Made by a program: the position numbers and the translations under genes. 64,000 nt of DNA, taken from positions 62,001 to 126,000 of the forward strand of contig CAJNDS010000163.1 in NCBI GenBank assembly GCA_905221605.1, in the 5' to 3' direction. Below, one piece after another: positions 11,691 through 24,128 of the stretch (position 1 is its first letter; each line of letters begins with the position of its first letter). A model generated the notes under the pieces. That model saw nothing but the letters and a program-made list of their open reading frames with translations, was not told the DNA's origin and made no database searches. This stretch comes from Symbiodinium natans (taxonomy: Eukaryota > Sar > Dinophyceae > Suessiales > Symbiodiniaceae).

Positions 11691-13900
11691 TCATAAATAC
11701 CGATGTTTTAGTCATGTCATGTGCGCGAAGCACCGCAAATAACGATGTAGGCACCCCCTTTGGAAAGTGCGGCAAGCGAGGTACATGGAGCCAGATATCA
11801 GTAGCTTGCGATGGCTTCTGAGTCCCCGGAGGGCGGCGTCCAGTTTGCCCCATCATCTTGCCTGCCTCACAGGCCTCATAGTTCACGTGCCGCCCATGGA
11901 CTTCGAAGTCAGGGAATGAGTCATTCTTGATTTGCTTCAACAACGCGTGTGCAAACTAGCAGCCGGTGCGACCCAATGTTGGTACTTGGGAGGTTTCTTG
12001 CCAACACTTCCCAAGCACAACGTGGGCACCTGCGACTGTCGTGCAAAGCCACGCACGAACAAGACCAGTCCGCTCCACTGCACGAGCCTCGCACATGTTC
12101 AATGTGCTGAGCTGAGGCACGACCTTTCAAACGTATCTCAAGTTCATGCTGTGCTCATGCTTGTCTCGCTTCTTTCGCTTCTTTTGGACTCAACCGACTG
12201 TGAACACAAGAGGTGCTCGCGTTGTAAATTTACGCATCTTGCACGGCCCTCTTTTTGGCAACTTAACTCGCTACTAATAGTGTGTCACCATGTCTCATCT
12301 TGTACAGTAGAATAATTTGAGTGTATGCATTGCATCCCGCGTTGGTTTCACAAGTTTCACACTGCGTGTGCTTCACGCTGTCCTTTGATGGTCGTGATGA
12401 AGCATGAATCATGCCACAAGTGCATGTTCCATCCCAGGCACCCAGCTTCAGCTACTGCCCAGCTTCAGCGGAGCGTTCATGGACAAGGGTCCACAATACG
12501 GTGCCGCGGAAGCACAAAAATCCCGACTCAGTCTGCACACAAGCCTGGCGAATCATCTTGGAAGGGCAGAAGTGCCTAAACAAAGGCAGCAGATGCTGGG
12601 GATGCCGGCTTTTTTTGCAAGTGTTGTGCTTGTACTTTCCGCGGGCTCTCTGCCATCGCTATCCGTGGATGTCGCTGCGGTGCCTGTTTGATCCCTGTCA
12701 AATGCGATGTGCGTGGTTCACAAGGACCAACGCTCTCGGCCTCAATCTCTTGCTACAGCCCAGACTTGCCGAACTTTGCCTAATCTCAGCTACCAGTCGT
12801 TCTCCAGTTCTTCTCTGCATCCGAATGACACAGTCCTCACTTAAGCGTCCTTGCGCAACATCCAATCTGCTCGAGTTCCATGTGTTCCTCCACATGACCA
12901 CCAGGCATGCCCTGTGAATCGTACATTGTCCAGGATGCCGGTGGGTGATTCTTCCGCGTTTCTGCTTGTTGTGCGGCGTTGCGGAATGCCCCACCTCTGG
13001 CTCCCTTGGCAGCCTGGTCGTGGCTGCACGCCGGCCCCTTTAAAGACGTCGTAAGCTCCTCTGGTTCGAAGCGCGCTTTCATAACGGCGACACTGGCCGC
13101 ACGCGCAAGCACAGACAAAGGCAGAATCGGAATTGGAATCCTAACCCTCGCGGTAGTGACGTCCTTTGGTTCCTTCGGTGAGTAAGTCATGTTTTTAAGC
13201 ATCGGAGACAAAGCCAGAAGTAAGCAGGCGTCTAGCTACGGTTGTGTCCTGTGATCGATAGGCTACGGTTGTGGTAACGCCTGTTAAGCGGCTCTTGAGC
13301 TTCATGATTTTGTAAACAGCGGTATATGCTTAGAGTTCAATGGCAAGTAGCTGAGAGAAGATCTCTGATGTGTGCCGCTGAGGTAATGTCAAATCGCAGC
13401 TGGTCCTGACACCGTCCAGGCCACTTGCAAAGAAGGCTCGGAGATCCTCCAGACTGCTATGCATGGCCCCCCTTTGTGGCCCTGTGTGGTGCTCATGTAC
13501 TTGACTTCGTCACACATGTGGTGACAATGTGGTGGTGGGACTCTGGATGTTTTTGTCATTGACAGCTCGGCTTGTCAATCTTGTCATTTCCGAAGCTCAT
13601 CTGGCCATGTGCCTGGATCGCCCACTGCTCGACGTTCGAGTAGTGCTTTGGCTTGGGTTATGCTTGAAATGCCACTCAGCTGTGGCAACAGCGAGACAAA
13701 ACCGAGTGCAGCGTAAGCCTTGCGTCTGTTGAGTGCCGGTGCCTGCGCGTTGGCGGTCAAAGCGCACGGTCTGTGTCGGGTCTGCTGGATGCAGCAAGGC
13801 GTGCCAGTATGCACCGATTTGATTGCAGCTGATGTTCCTTGATAGTGTTTGGGGTTCGGAGAGCATGGACATAGTCGATCCCTACTCGCATCTTGTCCAG
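11691..13900. other. No gene assigned; scattered open frames
   Basis: A minus-strand frame at about 12840-13210 has protein-like composition but no recognisable domain. At 13180 a strong donor-like GGTGAGTAAG follows an open + frame. Neither can be joined to a gene. The base just before 13901 is a clean splice acceptor (tcttgtccag) for SPRY copy 1. Confidence 0.35.
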
Positions 13901-16900
13901 GAGAAGCCTGCGGAGGCGGAGAAGCCGGCAGAGCCGGAGGAGCCGCAGGAGCAGGAGAAGGACGCGGAGCCGCTCTCCGGCCCCAAGGTCCAAGCCGGAG
14001 GGCGAAGGGAGGGGGGGGTGCGCGCGGGCGAAGGGGGGGCGCGCGCGGGCGAGATCGGCGAGATCGGGCAAGATCGGGGGGGGCGAGAGGGCGCGTGGGC
14101 TGGGCCAAGGGTCTGCCTGCGCAGGTGAAGAGCGTCGGCCTGAACTCTGTGGACTCCACGCTCAATGTGATTGCATCTGGCCGCATGGTGAGGCACAGTC
14201 CCTGCACGGTGTTGTGGGGAATGTCCCGAGAGTGTCGGTGTGTAGAGACTTTTGTCCTTGAACGTGATGCTGTGGCAGGACTCTGACCGAGGGCGGCATG
14301 CAGTACCTCCTGGCCTGCATCCGCGCGGACACGGGCATCAAGTCCGGGCGGTACATGTTTGAAGTCCGGATAGTAGAGGCCATCACGCCCCTGGACACCG
14401 GGGAAAGGACGCCGACCCCCAAGCAGCTCCTTCGAGTGGGTTTCTCGCTGGCCGGTAGCTCCCTGTTCCTGGCAGATGGGTGCGACAGCTTCTGCTTCGA
14501 TTCTGAAGGACTCTTCATTCATGACAAATCACGAAAAAAGGCCGCGCCTAAGTTCAAAGACGCCACAGTCGCAGTCCTCCTCAACTTGGACCAGTCGAGC
14601 CCCAACAAGAACACCGTGAGCTTGTTCTTGAATGGTACACGCCAGTGTCCGCCCCAGCCCATACCAGAGCACCTGTGTGGAAAGCCCCTTTACCCCACCC
14701 TCTCATACAAGAATGTGTCTGTAGAAGTGAACTTCGGCCCCACTCCCCGCAAAGCCCTGCCATTTAGCTGCCACATGCTGGCAAGCGCAGCGGCCGCAGA
14801 CGTGGAGGCATCTCCCTGCAAAGCAGCGAACAAGAAGCCCGAGGTGGTCCTGCCCGTGGGCTTGCCCTCTCAGGGATACTTCGACTGGGTGGACGAGTTC
14901 GTGGAAAGGAACCCGGGCTACGTTGAGCTGAGTGATCGAAAGATCCTGGAGTGGGCACAGAAGAGTGGCCTCTGGAAACCAAAGGGTGGTGGATCTCTGG
15001 ACAAGCCCGAAGGGAGTTTTGGTGTCCCGGCGCTCGATGACTGGAGCGTGCGCCGAGTTCTGCAGAATGTCTCCCCTTGCCTGAACCGCAGCTACGTCAT
15101 CGGAGAGCTGAAGGCCAACTTGATTGCCGGTGACCGAGAGGCCACGCTGAGCCGGTTCAACTCGCAGGACTTCGCTCGAAAGGCTGTGGTTGTCATGGGG
15201 GAGCCGACGGCCGAGTACAAGGCGAGGGTCCAGTCCCTCATCTTGGCCGAGAAGAAGTCCAAGGCGGAGCAGGAGCAGAAGCGAAAAGCGCAGGCAGAAG
15301 AGCGGAAGAGGATGCTCGAGCTGAAGCGCAAGAAGGCGGAGGAAGCAAGGAAGGCGAAGGAGGCGGCGCAGAAGAAGAAGGAGGGCAAGGACGACAAGGA
15401 AGACAACGGAGACGACGCGAAGGTCGAGGAAGCTGAGGAGAACGAGGACGTGAAGATGGAGGAGGCAGCCGTTGTGGAACTGACGGAGGAGGAGAAGTCG
15501 CTCTCCTACCGGACGGGTCCCGTCCCAGATATCTCAGACCGTGAGCTGACGAAGTCCTTCGCCAAGTTCAGCATCCCGACCCAAGAGGAGGGCTTCGATG
15601 CAGTCAGCTTTGCCTGGCAGGCCCAGGGTGACTGTGCGGCGCTGCTGAAGAAGTGGATCCTCCAGAAGAAGCTGACGCAGCGCGCAGAGGCCACGGGGAA
15701 CGGAACGAGCTCACAGCGTACAGCGTGGCAGCTCTCGTCGTGCGTCGTGATATGTCGTGATTCCATCATGTTCCTTCGTCCTGTTCCTTCGCTCCGTTGT
15801 AGGACCTGCAGCCCGGCGCCGGCTTCAAAGAGGTGTGGACGAAGTGGCAGAAGACCATCCAGGCTGGAGAGCCCAGATGGGACCTGCGCCGCTTCTCCGT
15901 GTTCCGATTTAGTTCCGACCCCCAAGCCCGCGGCGCCCTGCGCTCTTGCAACATCTTGCATCTATGCTTCGTCCCACCCATGCAAACGAAAAGCGACCGA
16001 CCACCGACCACCCTGCTAAAAGAAAGAAGCGTGACTGCCGCAACATCAGCAGTGTCATGAATGTGTTCTTGCTGCCAGGAATGGAGGAGGCGGCACGCCG
16101 AGTACAAGGAGCCGTCGAAGCGGAAGGCGCTCGCAGCAAAGAAGCTCGAGGACGCCAAGAAGACCATGGAGGAGGAGAAGAAGAAGCTGATGGAAGCCGG
16201 GGACGAAGATGCTGCCAAGGCTTTGGAAGAGAAGTTTGCGCAGGACACGGCCCCAGTGGAGGTCAACTTCGACGACCTCGACGTCTTTGCGGTGGAGGAT
16301 GTGATGGATCTGGGGAACTGTATGCCTTTGTTCGCGAACTTTGTGTATGAGGACTGGACACTGCTCACCCTAAGGGCAGAGCTCCACCTCCTCCTCCACA
16401 GCTTCAAGAAAGACTTGGACGATCCAGATCGGCCGGGCTTCGTGGAAGCTCATCTGGCATACTACTATCAGAAGTACTTCAAGAAAAGCTGGAACTTCGG
16501 CCAGTACGGCCTTGCGAAGTTCACAGATTTGTTGGACATCATGAAGGATGCCCTCACCGTGGACAGCACCTCCAACTTCCTCCAGGCCATGTGTACGTCC
16601 GATTGTATCCGATTTTCGGTTCGGGCAGGTGGGGGCCTGTACTTCTGGCTGCCATCGGCTCGTGAATCTTGCAGCTTAAAATGTAGCTTAAAGGCCGTGC
16701 AAGCCGAAGACGTGGGGCTGGAGACATTCCTCAAGTACACTGAGGCGTCCTTGTGAGCTTGCTTCCATATGCTTCCATTCTGGGCCTGTCTCCGCCGATG
16801 TCTCAGGACCACCGACGAGAACGGGAGCGAAGAGTCGATGCAGGCGACGAGACGGCCAAGCTGAAGTTCACCAGGCACACATGCCGCATGCGCCCATGCC
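13896..16900 (+). repeat. Segmental tandem duplication, copy 1
   Basis: Matches 19100-22105 at an offset of 5204-5205 bp, introns included. The visible differences are a few bases in the GC-rich intron near 14045-14060 and one substitution near 14131 (Ser to Cys). Copies diverge from about 16900 onwards but remain alignable to about 17120. Confidence 0.92.
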
Positions 16901-17150
16901 GCATCCGCGCCCATCGCGCCGCGCTTTTATCCTTGCGTCCCTCTGCGAAGCACTGCCAGGCCAACGCCGCCCCCCACGCGGCAGGCAGCCGCCGCCTTAA
17001 TCGTACAGCTGACCCTACCCCTCCCCCGAGAAGCGAAGAGAGAGCGAGAGCTTGCGGAGAAGAAGAAGAAGAAGAAGAAAAGAAGCAGAGAACGTGGGCA
17101 GGACAAGGGCAAGGGCTCGGTCAGCGGCAAAGGCTCTGCCCGTGTTCATG
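13901..17150 (+). CDS. SPRY-domain (hnRNP U-like) protein, tandem copy 1; 5' exon not located, 3' end approximate
   Basis: Exons join as 13901-13987, 14125-14187 (or 14189), 14279-15689, 15803-15862, 16079-16585, 16694-16744 and one from 16807. Donors at 15690, 15863, 16586 and 16745 are GC with AG|GC junctions. The protein starts with an acidic Glu/Pro/Ala stretch. A SPRY domain follows (SGRYMFEVRI, LRVGFSLAGS, VSLFLNGTR, PLYPTLSYKNVSVEVNFG), then a long Lys/Glu/Ala coiled-coil or charged helix. A conserved-looking C-terminal region (FANFVYEDWTLLTLRAELH, LAYYYQKYFKKSWNFGQYG) comes last. SPRY domains bind proteins; in hnRNP U-like proteins they sit in nuclear RNA-binding factors, which is my inference here. 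Where the gene ends is unclear: a basic tail (RERELAEKKKKKKK) at about 17040-17110 may be part of it. A duplicate lies 5.2 kb downstream. Confidence 0.8.
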
Positions 17151-18964
17151 AGTTCTTTCACTTTCACGGGTGCATGTGTCGTGGCGTCGTTGCGCTACCG
17201 AAGCATTGTCTGACTAGGCAAAGCTGCCACTCAATCGTCAGCCTACGAAAGTATGCAGACTCAGTTGTTTGTTTGATTGGCGTCTCAGCGCGGTAGCGCT
17301 CAACATGAATGCTAACGCATGAATGCTAACGCACCTGCATGGCGCAGCATGTGATGTTGCGGAACCCTCGGCCCGGAAGGCTCCCAGGGTGCAGAGCCGA
17401 AACCTTCTGCACTCAGAAAGTACCGCCAGTCTCAGGCTTAGGCCTTGGCCACCCAGGAGGACCACCAAACCAGAGGGTCCACAGAGGATTGGGGCCGCTC
17501 TGGGTCCGGTATGTCCGGTAGCAGTAGCAACGAGAGGTTTATCTAACGGGACGGTCGCCCACAGCCGGCTACGCCCAAAGCAGACAAAGACGCAGGGATG
17601 GGTGCAAATACGACAGCAAACACAAATGCGGAGAAGAATAGTCAACAAATACAAAGACACAAACATCGCTGCAAGCAAGTCCAGAACGCGAACACGCCAT
17701 GCTTTGTTTTGTACATATCTGCTGTATATCCTTCTCCACCCTCGGTGTGGGGTTAGGTTTAAAGTCAACCGTACTTCTTACGGTTCTAGAAGCCATAGTC
17801 TGCCCCAAAATAGCGTGAAGAACGCGGTGAAGCGCTTAAAAGCGAAGCCGCAAAAGACGTATCTGTCATGCATTTTGGGATGCTGCAACGTTTGGTCCTG
17901 AGGATGACCCAAGGATACGCACATCGACCCCTTTGGCTCAATCATGCTCCCCGTTGATGCTGGCTGATTGGGGCGGCAAGGGCGACAAAACAAGCAAATT
18001 CTAAGAAAACATAGATTGCGTGTTTAAGGGGCCCTTGGGTAAGCCGCTGATGCTCATGACGCGGGTGCGCAAGCAACAGAGGTTCATGAAGATTCACAGG
18101 CGGTCCGTAGGGTCCATCGGGCGTTACAGGCGAGGGGGCCGGCAACACGGTGGGCGGAGGCGTAGCAAGGCGGACAAGAAAAGGAAGTGAGAGGGGACAA
18201 AAGAAACTGGGATGGTTGTTCTTTCACCCCAAAGGCCTTTGGGCTTGTTCTGTCTCAGGTTCTTATCAGACAAAGCGGCCGTACCAGCAATCTTCTGGGC
18301 CGCCAGCTGGATCCTGAACACTCTGAAGACCACCTGTGGTAGGTGCTATTCTGGTTGAAAATTGAAAGCTTCTTCGCTCCCAGGCCAAGCAACCCCGGAC
18401 ATCGTATTCCTCGTACGGGTCGTATCATGGCGGGGGGGCCCAGGCTTACAAATTGAGGTTTGCGGATGCCAGTTTGCCGGGCCAATGGTCTGCTTAGGTT
18501 ACCATGGTCGACGATAGAAAGGGGCCCGCTCATGCCGTCAACGACCTCACCGGCAGGCCCATAAAGTCTACCGGAATTCTTGCCCAACATCCAGGACGAG
18601 CAGACCAGGATTCCCGATTTCACTCGGTTAGCAAGGCAGGCGAGGCAGAGTATCTTGCCATGCTGGTCAGACTTCGCTTCTTCGACGCTGCAGCCGAACA
18701 AAAGATGCAACATACGCAACATGCCCTGCCTATGCATGCTTTGTGTTCCAGCAGTCTAGGCGATCGCAACTGGGAATCCAGGGTGAGGGCTCTGTGCATG
18801 TCGTGTGATTATTGCGGCGTCAATCAGCAGTTGTACATCGGTTGCCTGATTGCAGCCATTTGGGTCGTAGTGGTAGTGTGGTTCTGGGGCTTAATGGCTT
18901 CCTACCCAGCTGTTTGATCAGCAAAGTTTCAGTCATATCAAATCAAGCATTTAGTAATGAGGTC
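17151..18964. other. Spacer between the two SPRY copies; no gene recognised
   Basis: Only unsupported open frames. The part at about 18260-18560 resembles 22790-23120 downstream of copy 2 (shared ccaggccaagca, ccccggacatc and gtcgtat blocks), so the duplicated block may once have included this flank. A short gctgatgctcatga motif at 18047 recurs near 38808. Confidence 0.4.
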
Positions 18965-21900
18965 ATGGCTGAAGAGCCAAAGGAGGAGGCCCAAGAGGCC
19001 GAGCCTTCGAAAGACGAAAAAATGGAGGCATTTACCATCACCTGAGTGCTGCCTGTGCATGGGTCCACAGAGCTTTTTTTTGCATCGTTCGAGCGCTTGC
19101 CCAGGAGAAGCCTGCGGAGGCGGAGAAGCCGGCAGAGCCGGAGGAGCCGCAGGAGCAGGAGAAGGACGCGGAGCCGCTCTCCGGCCCCAAGGTCCAAGCC
19201 GGAGGGCGAAGGGAGGGGGGGGTGCGCGCGGGCGAAGGGGGGGCGCGCGCGGGCGCGATCGGGCGAGATCGGGCAAGATCGGGGGGGGCGAGAGGGCGCG
19301 TGGGCTGGGCCAAGGGTCTGCCTGCGCAGGTGAAGTGCGTCGGCCTGAACTCTGTGGACTCCACGCTCAATGTGATTGCATCTGGCCGCATGGTGAGGCA
19401 CAGTCCCTGCACGGTGTTGTGGGGAATGTCCCGAGAGTGTCGGTGTGTAGAGACTTTTGTCCTTGAACGTGATGCTGTGGCAGGACTCTGACCGAGGGCG
19501 GCATGCAGTACCTCCTGGCCTGCATCCGCGCGGACACGGGCATCAAGTCCGGGCGGTACATGTTTGAAGTCCGGATAGTAGAGGCCATCACGCCCCTGGA
19601 CACCGGGGAAAGGACGCCGACCCCCAAGCAGCTCCTTCGAGTGGGTTTCTCGCTGGCCGGTAGCTCCCTGTTCCTGGCAGATGGGTGCGACAGCTTCTGC
19701 TTCGATTCTGAAGGACTCTTCATTCATGACAAATCACGAAAAAAGGCCGCGCCTAAGTTCAAAGACGCCACAGTCGCAGTCCTCCTCAACTTGGACCAGT
19801 CGAGCCCCAACAAGAACACCGTGAGCTTGTTCTTGAATGGTACACGCCAGTGTCCGCCCCAGCCCATACCAGAGCACCTGTGTGGAAAGCCCCTTTACCC
19901 CACCCTCTCATACAAGAATGTGTCTGTAGAAGTGAACTTCGGCCCCACTCCCCGCAAAGCCCTGCCATTTAGCTGCCACATGCTGGCAAGCGCAGCGGCC
20001 GCAGACGTGGAGGCATCTCCCTGCAAAGCAGCGAACAAGAAGCCCGAGGTGGTCCTGCCCGTGGGCTTGCCCTCTCAGGGATACTTCGACTGGGTGGACG
20101 AGTTCGTGGAAAGGAACCCGGGCTACGTTGAGCTGAGTGATCGAAAGATCCTGGAGTGGGCACAGAAGAGTGGCCTCTGGAAACCAAAGGGTGGTGGATC
20201 TCTGGACAAGCCCGAAGGGAGTTTTGGTGTCCCGGCGCTCGATGACTGGAGCGTGCGCCGAGTTCTGCAGAATGTCTCCCCTTGCCTGAACCGCAGCTAC
20301 GTCATCGGAGAGCTGAAGGCCAACTTGATTGCCGGTGACCGAGAGGCCACGCTGAGCCGGTTCAACTCGCAGGACTTCGCTCGAAAGGCTGTGGTTGTCA
20401 TGGGGGAGCCGACGGCCGAGTACAAGGCGAGGGTCCAGTCCCTCATCTTGGCCGAGAAGAAGTCCAAGGCGGAGCAGGAGCAGAAGCGAAAAGCGCAGGC
20501 AGAAGAGCGGAAGAGGATGCTCGAGCTGAAGCGCAAGAAGGCGGAGGAAGCAAGGAAGGCGAAGGAGGCGGCGCAGAAGAAGAAGGAGGGCAAGGACGAC
20601 AAGGAAGACAACGGAGACGACGCGAAGGTCGAGGAAGCTGAGGAGAACGAGGACGTGAAGATGGAGGAGGCAGCCGTTGTGGAACTGACGGAGGAGGAGA
20701 AGTCGCTCTCCTACCGGACGGGTCCCGTCCCAGATATCTCAGACCGTGAGCTGACGAAGTCCTTCGCCAAGTTCAGCATCCCGACCCAAGAGGAGGGCTT
20801 CGATGCAGTCAGCTTTGCCTGGCAGGCCCAGGGTGACTGTGCGGCGCTGCTGAAGAAGTGGATCCTCCAGAAGAAGCTGACGCAGCGCGCAGAGGCCACG
20901 GGGAACGGAACGAGCTCACAGCGTACAGCGTGGCAGCTCTCGTCGTGCGTCGTGATATGTCGTGATTCCATCATGTTCCTTCGTCCTGTTCCTTCGCTCC
21001 GTTGTAGGACCTGCAGCCCGGCGCCGGCTTCAAAGAGGTGTGGACGAAGTGGCAGAAGACCATCCAGGCTGGAGAGCCCAGATGGGACCTGCGCCGCTTC
21101 TCCGTGTTCCGATTTAGTTCCGACCCCCAAGCCCGCGGCGCCCTGCGCTCTTGCAACATCTTGCATCTATGCTTCGTCCCACCCATGCAAACGAAAAGCG
21201 ACCGACCACCGACCACCCTGCTAAAAGAAAGAAGCGTGACTGCCGCAACATCAGCAGTGTCATGAATGTGTTCTTGCTGCCAGGAATGGAGGAGGCGGCA
21301 CGCCGAGTACAAGGAGCCGTCGAAGCGGAAGGCGCTCGCAGCAAAGAAGCTCGAGGACGCCAAGAAGACCATGGAGGAGGAGAAGAAGAAGCTGATGGAA
21401 GCCGGGGACGAAGATGCTGCCAAGGCTTTGGAAGAGAAGTTTGCGCAGGACACGGCCCCAGTGGAGGTCAACTTCGACGACCTCGACGTCTTTGCGGTGG
21501 AGGATGTGATGGATCTGGGGAACTGTATGCCTTTGTTCGCGAACTTTGTGTATGAGGACTGGACACTGCTCACCCTAAGGGCAGAGCTCCACCTCCTCCT
21601 CCACAGCTTCAAGAAAGACTTGGACGATCCAGATCGGCCGGGCTTCGTGGAAGCTCATCTGGCATACTACTATCAGAAGTACTTCAAGAAAAGCTGGAAC
21701 TTCGGCCAGTACGGCCTTGCGAAGTTCACAGATTTGTTGGACATCATGAAGGATGCCCTCACCGTGGACAGCACCTCCAACTTCCTCCAGGCCATGTGTA
21801 CGTCCGATTGTATCCGATTTTCGGTTCGGGCAGGTGGGGGCCTGTACTTCTGGCTGCCATCGGCTCGTGAATCTTGCAGCTTAAAATGTAGCTTAAAGGC

Positions 21901-22478
21901 CGTGCAAGCCGAAGACGTGGGGCTGGAGACATTCCTCAAGTACACTGAGGCGTCCTTGTGAGCTTGCTTCCATATGCTTCCATTCTGGGCCTGTCTCCGC
22001 CGATGTCTCAGGACCACCGACGAGAACGGGAGCGAAGAGTCGATGCAGGCGACGAGACGGCCAAGCTGAAGTTCACCAGGCACACATGCCGCATGCGCCC
22101 ATGCCGCATGCGCGCCCATGCCGCCAGGCACCCCGCGTCGCGCTTTGAACCTTGCGTCCCTCTGCGAAGCACCGCCAGGCCAACGCCGCCCCCCACGCGG
22201 CAGGCAGCCGCCGCCTTAATCGTACAGCTGACCTGCCCCACCCCGACCCCCCCCCCCGAGAAGCGAAGAGAGAGCGAGAGCTTGCGGAGAAGAAGAAGAA
22301 TAAGAAGCAGAGAACGTGGGCAGGACAAGGGCAAGGGCTCGGTCAGCGGCGGCAAAGGCGCGCTGTTTGCCATACATCGGATGATACCATGATATTTCCA
22401 AAGCAACTCATGGCTGCACCGGAACCCTCAGCTTTTTCGATTTTCAGACTCCCAGCCTTCCACAGGGGCCTTGCCTAG
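18965..22478 (+). CDS. SPRY-domain (hnRNP U-like) protein, tandem copy 2, with complete 5' exon
   Basis: Exon 1 runs from ATG 18965 to 19027 and encodes an acidic leader (MAEEPKEEAQEAEPSKDEK...). Intron 1 is GC-AG, 19028-19104, and joins in phase to the same EKPAEAEKP exon as in copy 1 (19105-19191). The rest follows copy 1 at +5205: exons near 19330, 19484-20894, 21008-21067, 21284-21790, 21899-21949 and one from 22012. The SPRY domain, charged helix and C-terminal region are the same. One residue change is visible (VKS to VKC). The 3' end differs: the lysine-codon run at 22287-22307 is 8 bases shorter than in copy 1, which shifts the frame of the basic tail, so the two proteins would end differently if that tail is translated. 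Frame end at 22478 is a guess. Confidence 0.78.
19100..22105 (+). repeat. Segmental tandem duplication, copy 2
   Basis: Partner of 13896-16900. Homology begins almost exactly at the splice acceptor before exon 2 (ccaggagaagcctgcggagg), so the breakpoint sits at an intron-exon border. Upstream sequence is unrelated between the copies. Confidence 0.9.
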
Positions 22479-24128
22479 GCCTTGCAAGGGCCTCCCAGGT
22501 TTGTTCATTTTCGGTCTCCTTGCCGCTGCTAGCGGCTAGTGTGAGCTCACGGGAATCGGCACAGTGCAGCATTGGCCTCCATGCAGATCCTTTGTCAGAC
22601 CTCAGAATCTCAGAAACTTCCAAACCTGTCAAGCCTGTTCGCCCTACAGCCCCAAACCGCGCTTGGCCTTCGAAGGGAAGGGCGGATTCAGTGCCTTAGG
22701 TGTATTGATTCGGTGGCCAGGCAGCAGACCGCCTCAATCGTCGTATGAAAGTCTGCGAACTTAGCACTTGCTGCTGCCACCGATTTGCGCCTGGTTTTCC
22801 GCATGGTCGTGCTGAGGCTCATACTACTCGAACAAGAGGCCGTACCAATCATCCGGTGGTCCGCCGGCAAGAACCTTGGAACGACAAATTGAAGGCTTGC
22901 ACTCGGGCTACCCGGCTAGCGTGAGTCTTGCCACCCCAGGCCAAGCAGCCCCGGACATCTTATGGGTCGTATGGGGGCGTGATGCCCAGAATCCTTGTTG
23001 TGGGCGATTGAGTAGCAGATGCAACAAAGAACTCCTGTACGCCATGGGCCAGAGCCTGCGTTGCTATGGTGAGGCTATGGCCGACGATGAGCCAGAGGGC
23101 GCATCTGGCACCAACTGCGGTAAAACACACTTCAAAGGGCAGACGCTCTGCAGGCGGAACGCCTCAGAGTTGTCGTCGTGAGTCATCGCGCATCACATTG
23201 CATCATGGTGGTAGCCGAGGTGGAACACCGTACAACGTACCCTAACCCTAGATCTATCCCTTGCAAGCATGGAAGTCACATCTGTTCGACTTCATGAAAT
23301 ATCCGGCTTACAGATCGTATGGCGAGTGCTTGCTGTGGACAAACACTTTGCGTGTTCTGCCGCCTTCATCCAGTTACACATGGGCAGCCTTGCCTAATGC
23401 ATCCTAATGTTTTGGACGCGTGGCTTAAGAGTCAAGAGTTGGTCATGCAAACTGGAACAGAAGACTGACAACCGCCAACTGCCATCAGAGAACGCAACGC
23501 AAGCAAGGGGCGCAATGCGTGACATGACTCACTCAACCTACAAGCTTCTGTGAACATCCCTGTAGCTCACCTGGATGGAGCCCAAACTTGAGGAGGTGAA
23601 GGCCTTCGAGCTTAATTAAACTGCTTCGGACTCCGGACAGCATCTTTCAGCCCAGGATCAGGAAGATGTCCATGGTGCAGCCGCTGGCCCAGCCACTGGC
23701 ACGGCCTCTCCTGATCCGGAGCAGGGGCCTCAGCTCGCAGAATCTCGCAGCATCTCACAAATGCAATCGATTTGTTGCTTTCAGAGCAATGCAGGGATCC
23801 TCGCGATGAGAATGAGGCATCGGATGGCATTGGTCAAAGGGGGCTGGGTTTCCGTGGCAGCGCTTGTAACCTTGAGCTTCGGGAGACTGACAAATCTCAA
23901 GTTATGAGCACTTGAGGGCTTTGGACCAAGCATCCTGGGGTACAGTGGGAGGCAGAGCGTGTGCCCGAAAATGGCCGTGCTCCCAGTGCTGTACCCATGC
24001 GCCGATGTGCACAAAGCAGAGCCGCATTTGCCTCAGACAGGTTCTGGATATCCGGCGACAGGTCTGGAGGAGGCAAGTGGGGCACTGCAGGCTGTGGGGC
24101 ATTGTGGGCTGATGGCGTGCTTGGCCAG
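22479..24128. other. No assigned gene; diverged flank repeat and possible 5' exons of the next gene
   Basis: 22790-23120 is the diverged partner of 18260-18560. A telomere-like ccctaaccctag occurs once at 23226. At about 23660-23760 a + frame rich in Ala, Gly, Pro and Ser could be a disordered N-terminal exon of the TRAPPC12-like gene; no start or splice site can be fixed. Confidence 0.35.

Noticed and set aside
13823-13900. In-frame upstream extension of SPRY copy 1 from an ATG at about 13823
   Set aside because: The acceptor tcttgtccag at 13891-13900 is shared with copy 2, where the upstream sequence is an intron; the open extension is better explained as intron sequence.
17925-17945. Resemblance to the end of the dinoflagellate spliced leader (ctttggctcaa)
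   Set aside because: Only about 10 bases match and the preceding leader sequence is absent.
23226-23237. Telomere-like ccctaaccctag
   Set aside because: Less than two repeat units and not repeated; too short to mean a telomeric relic.
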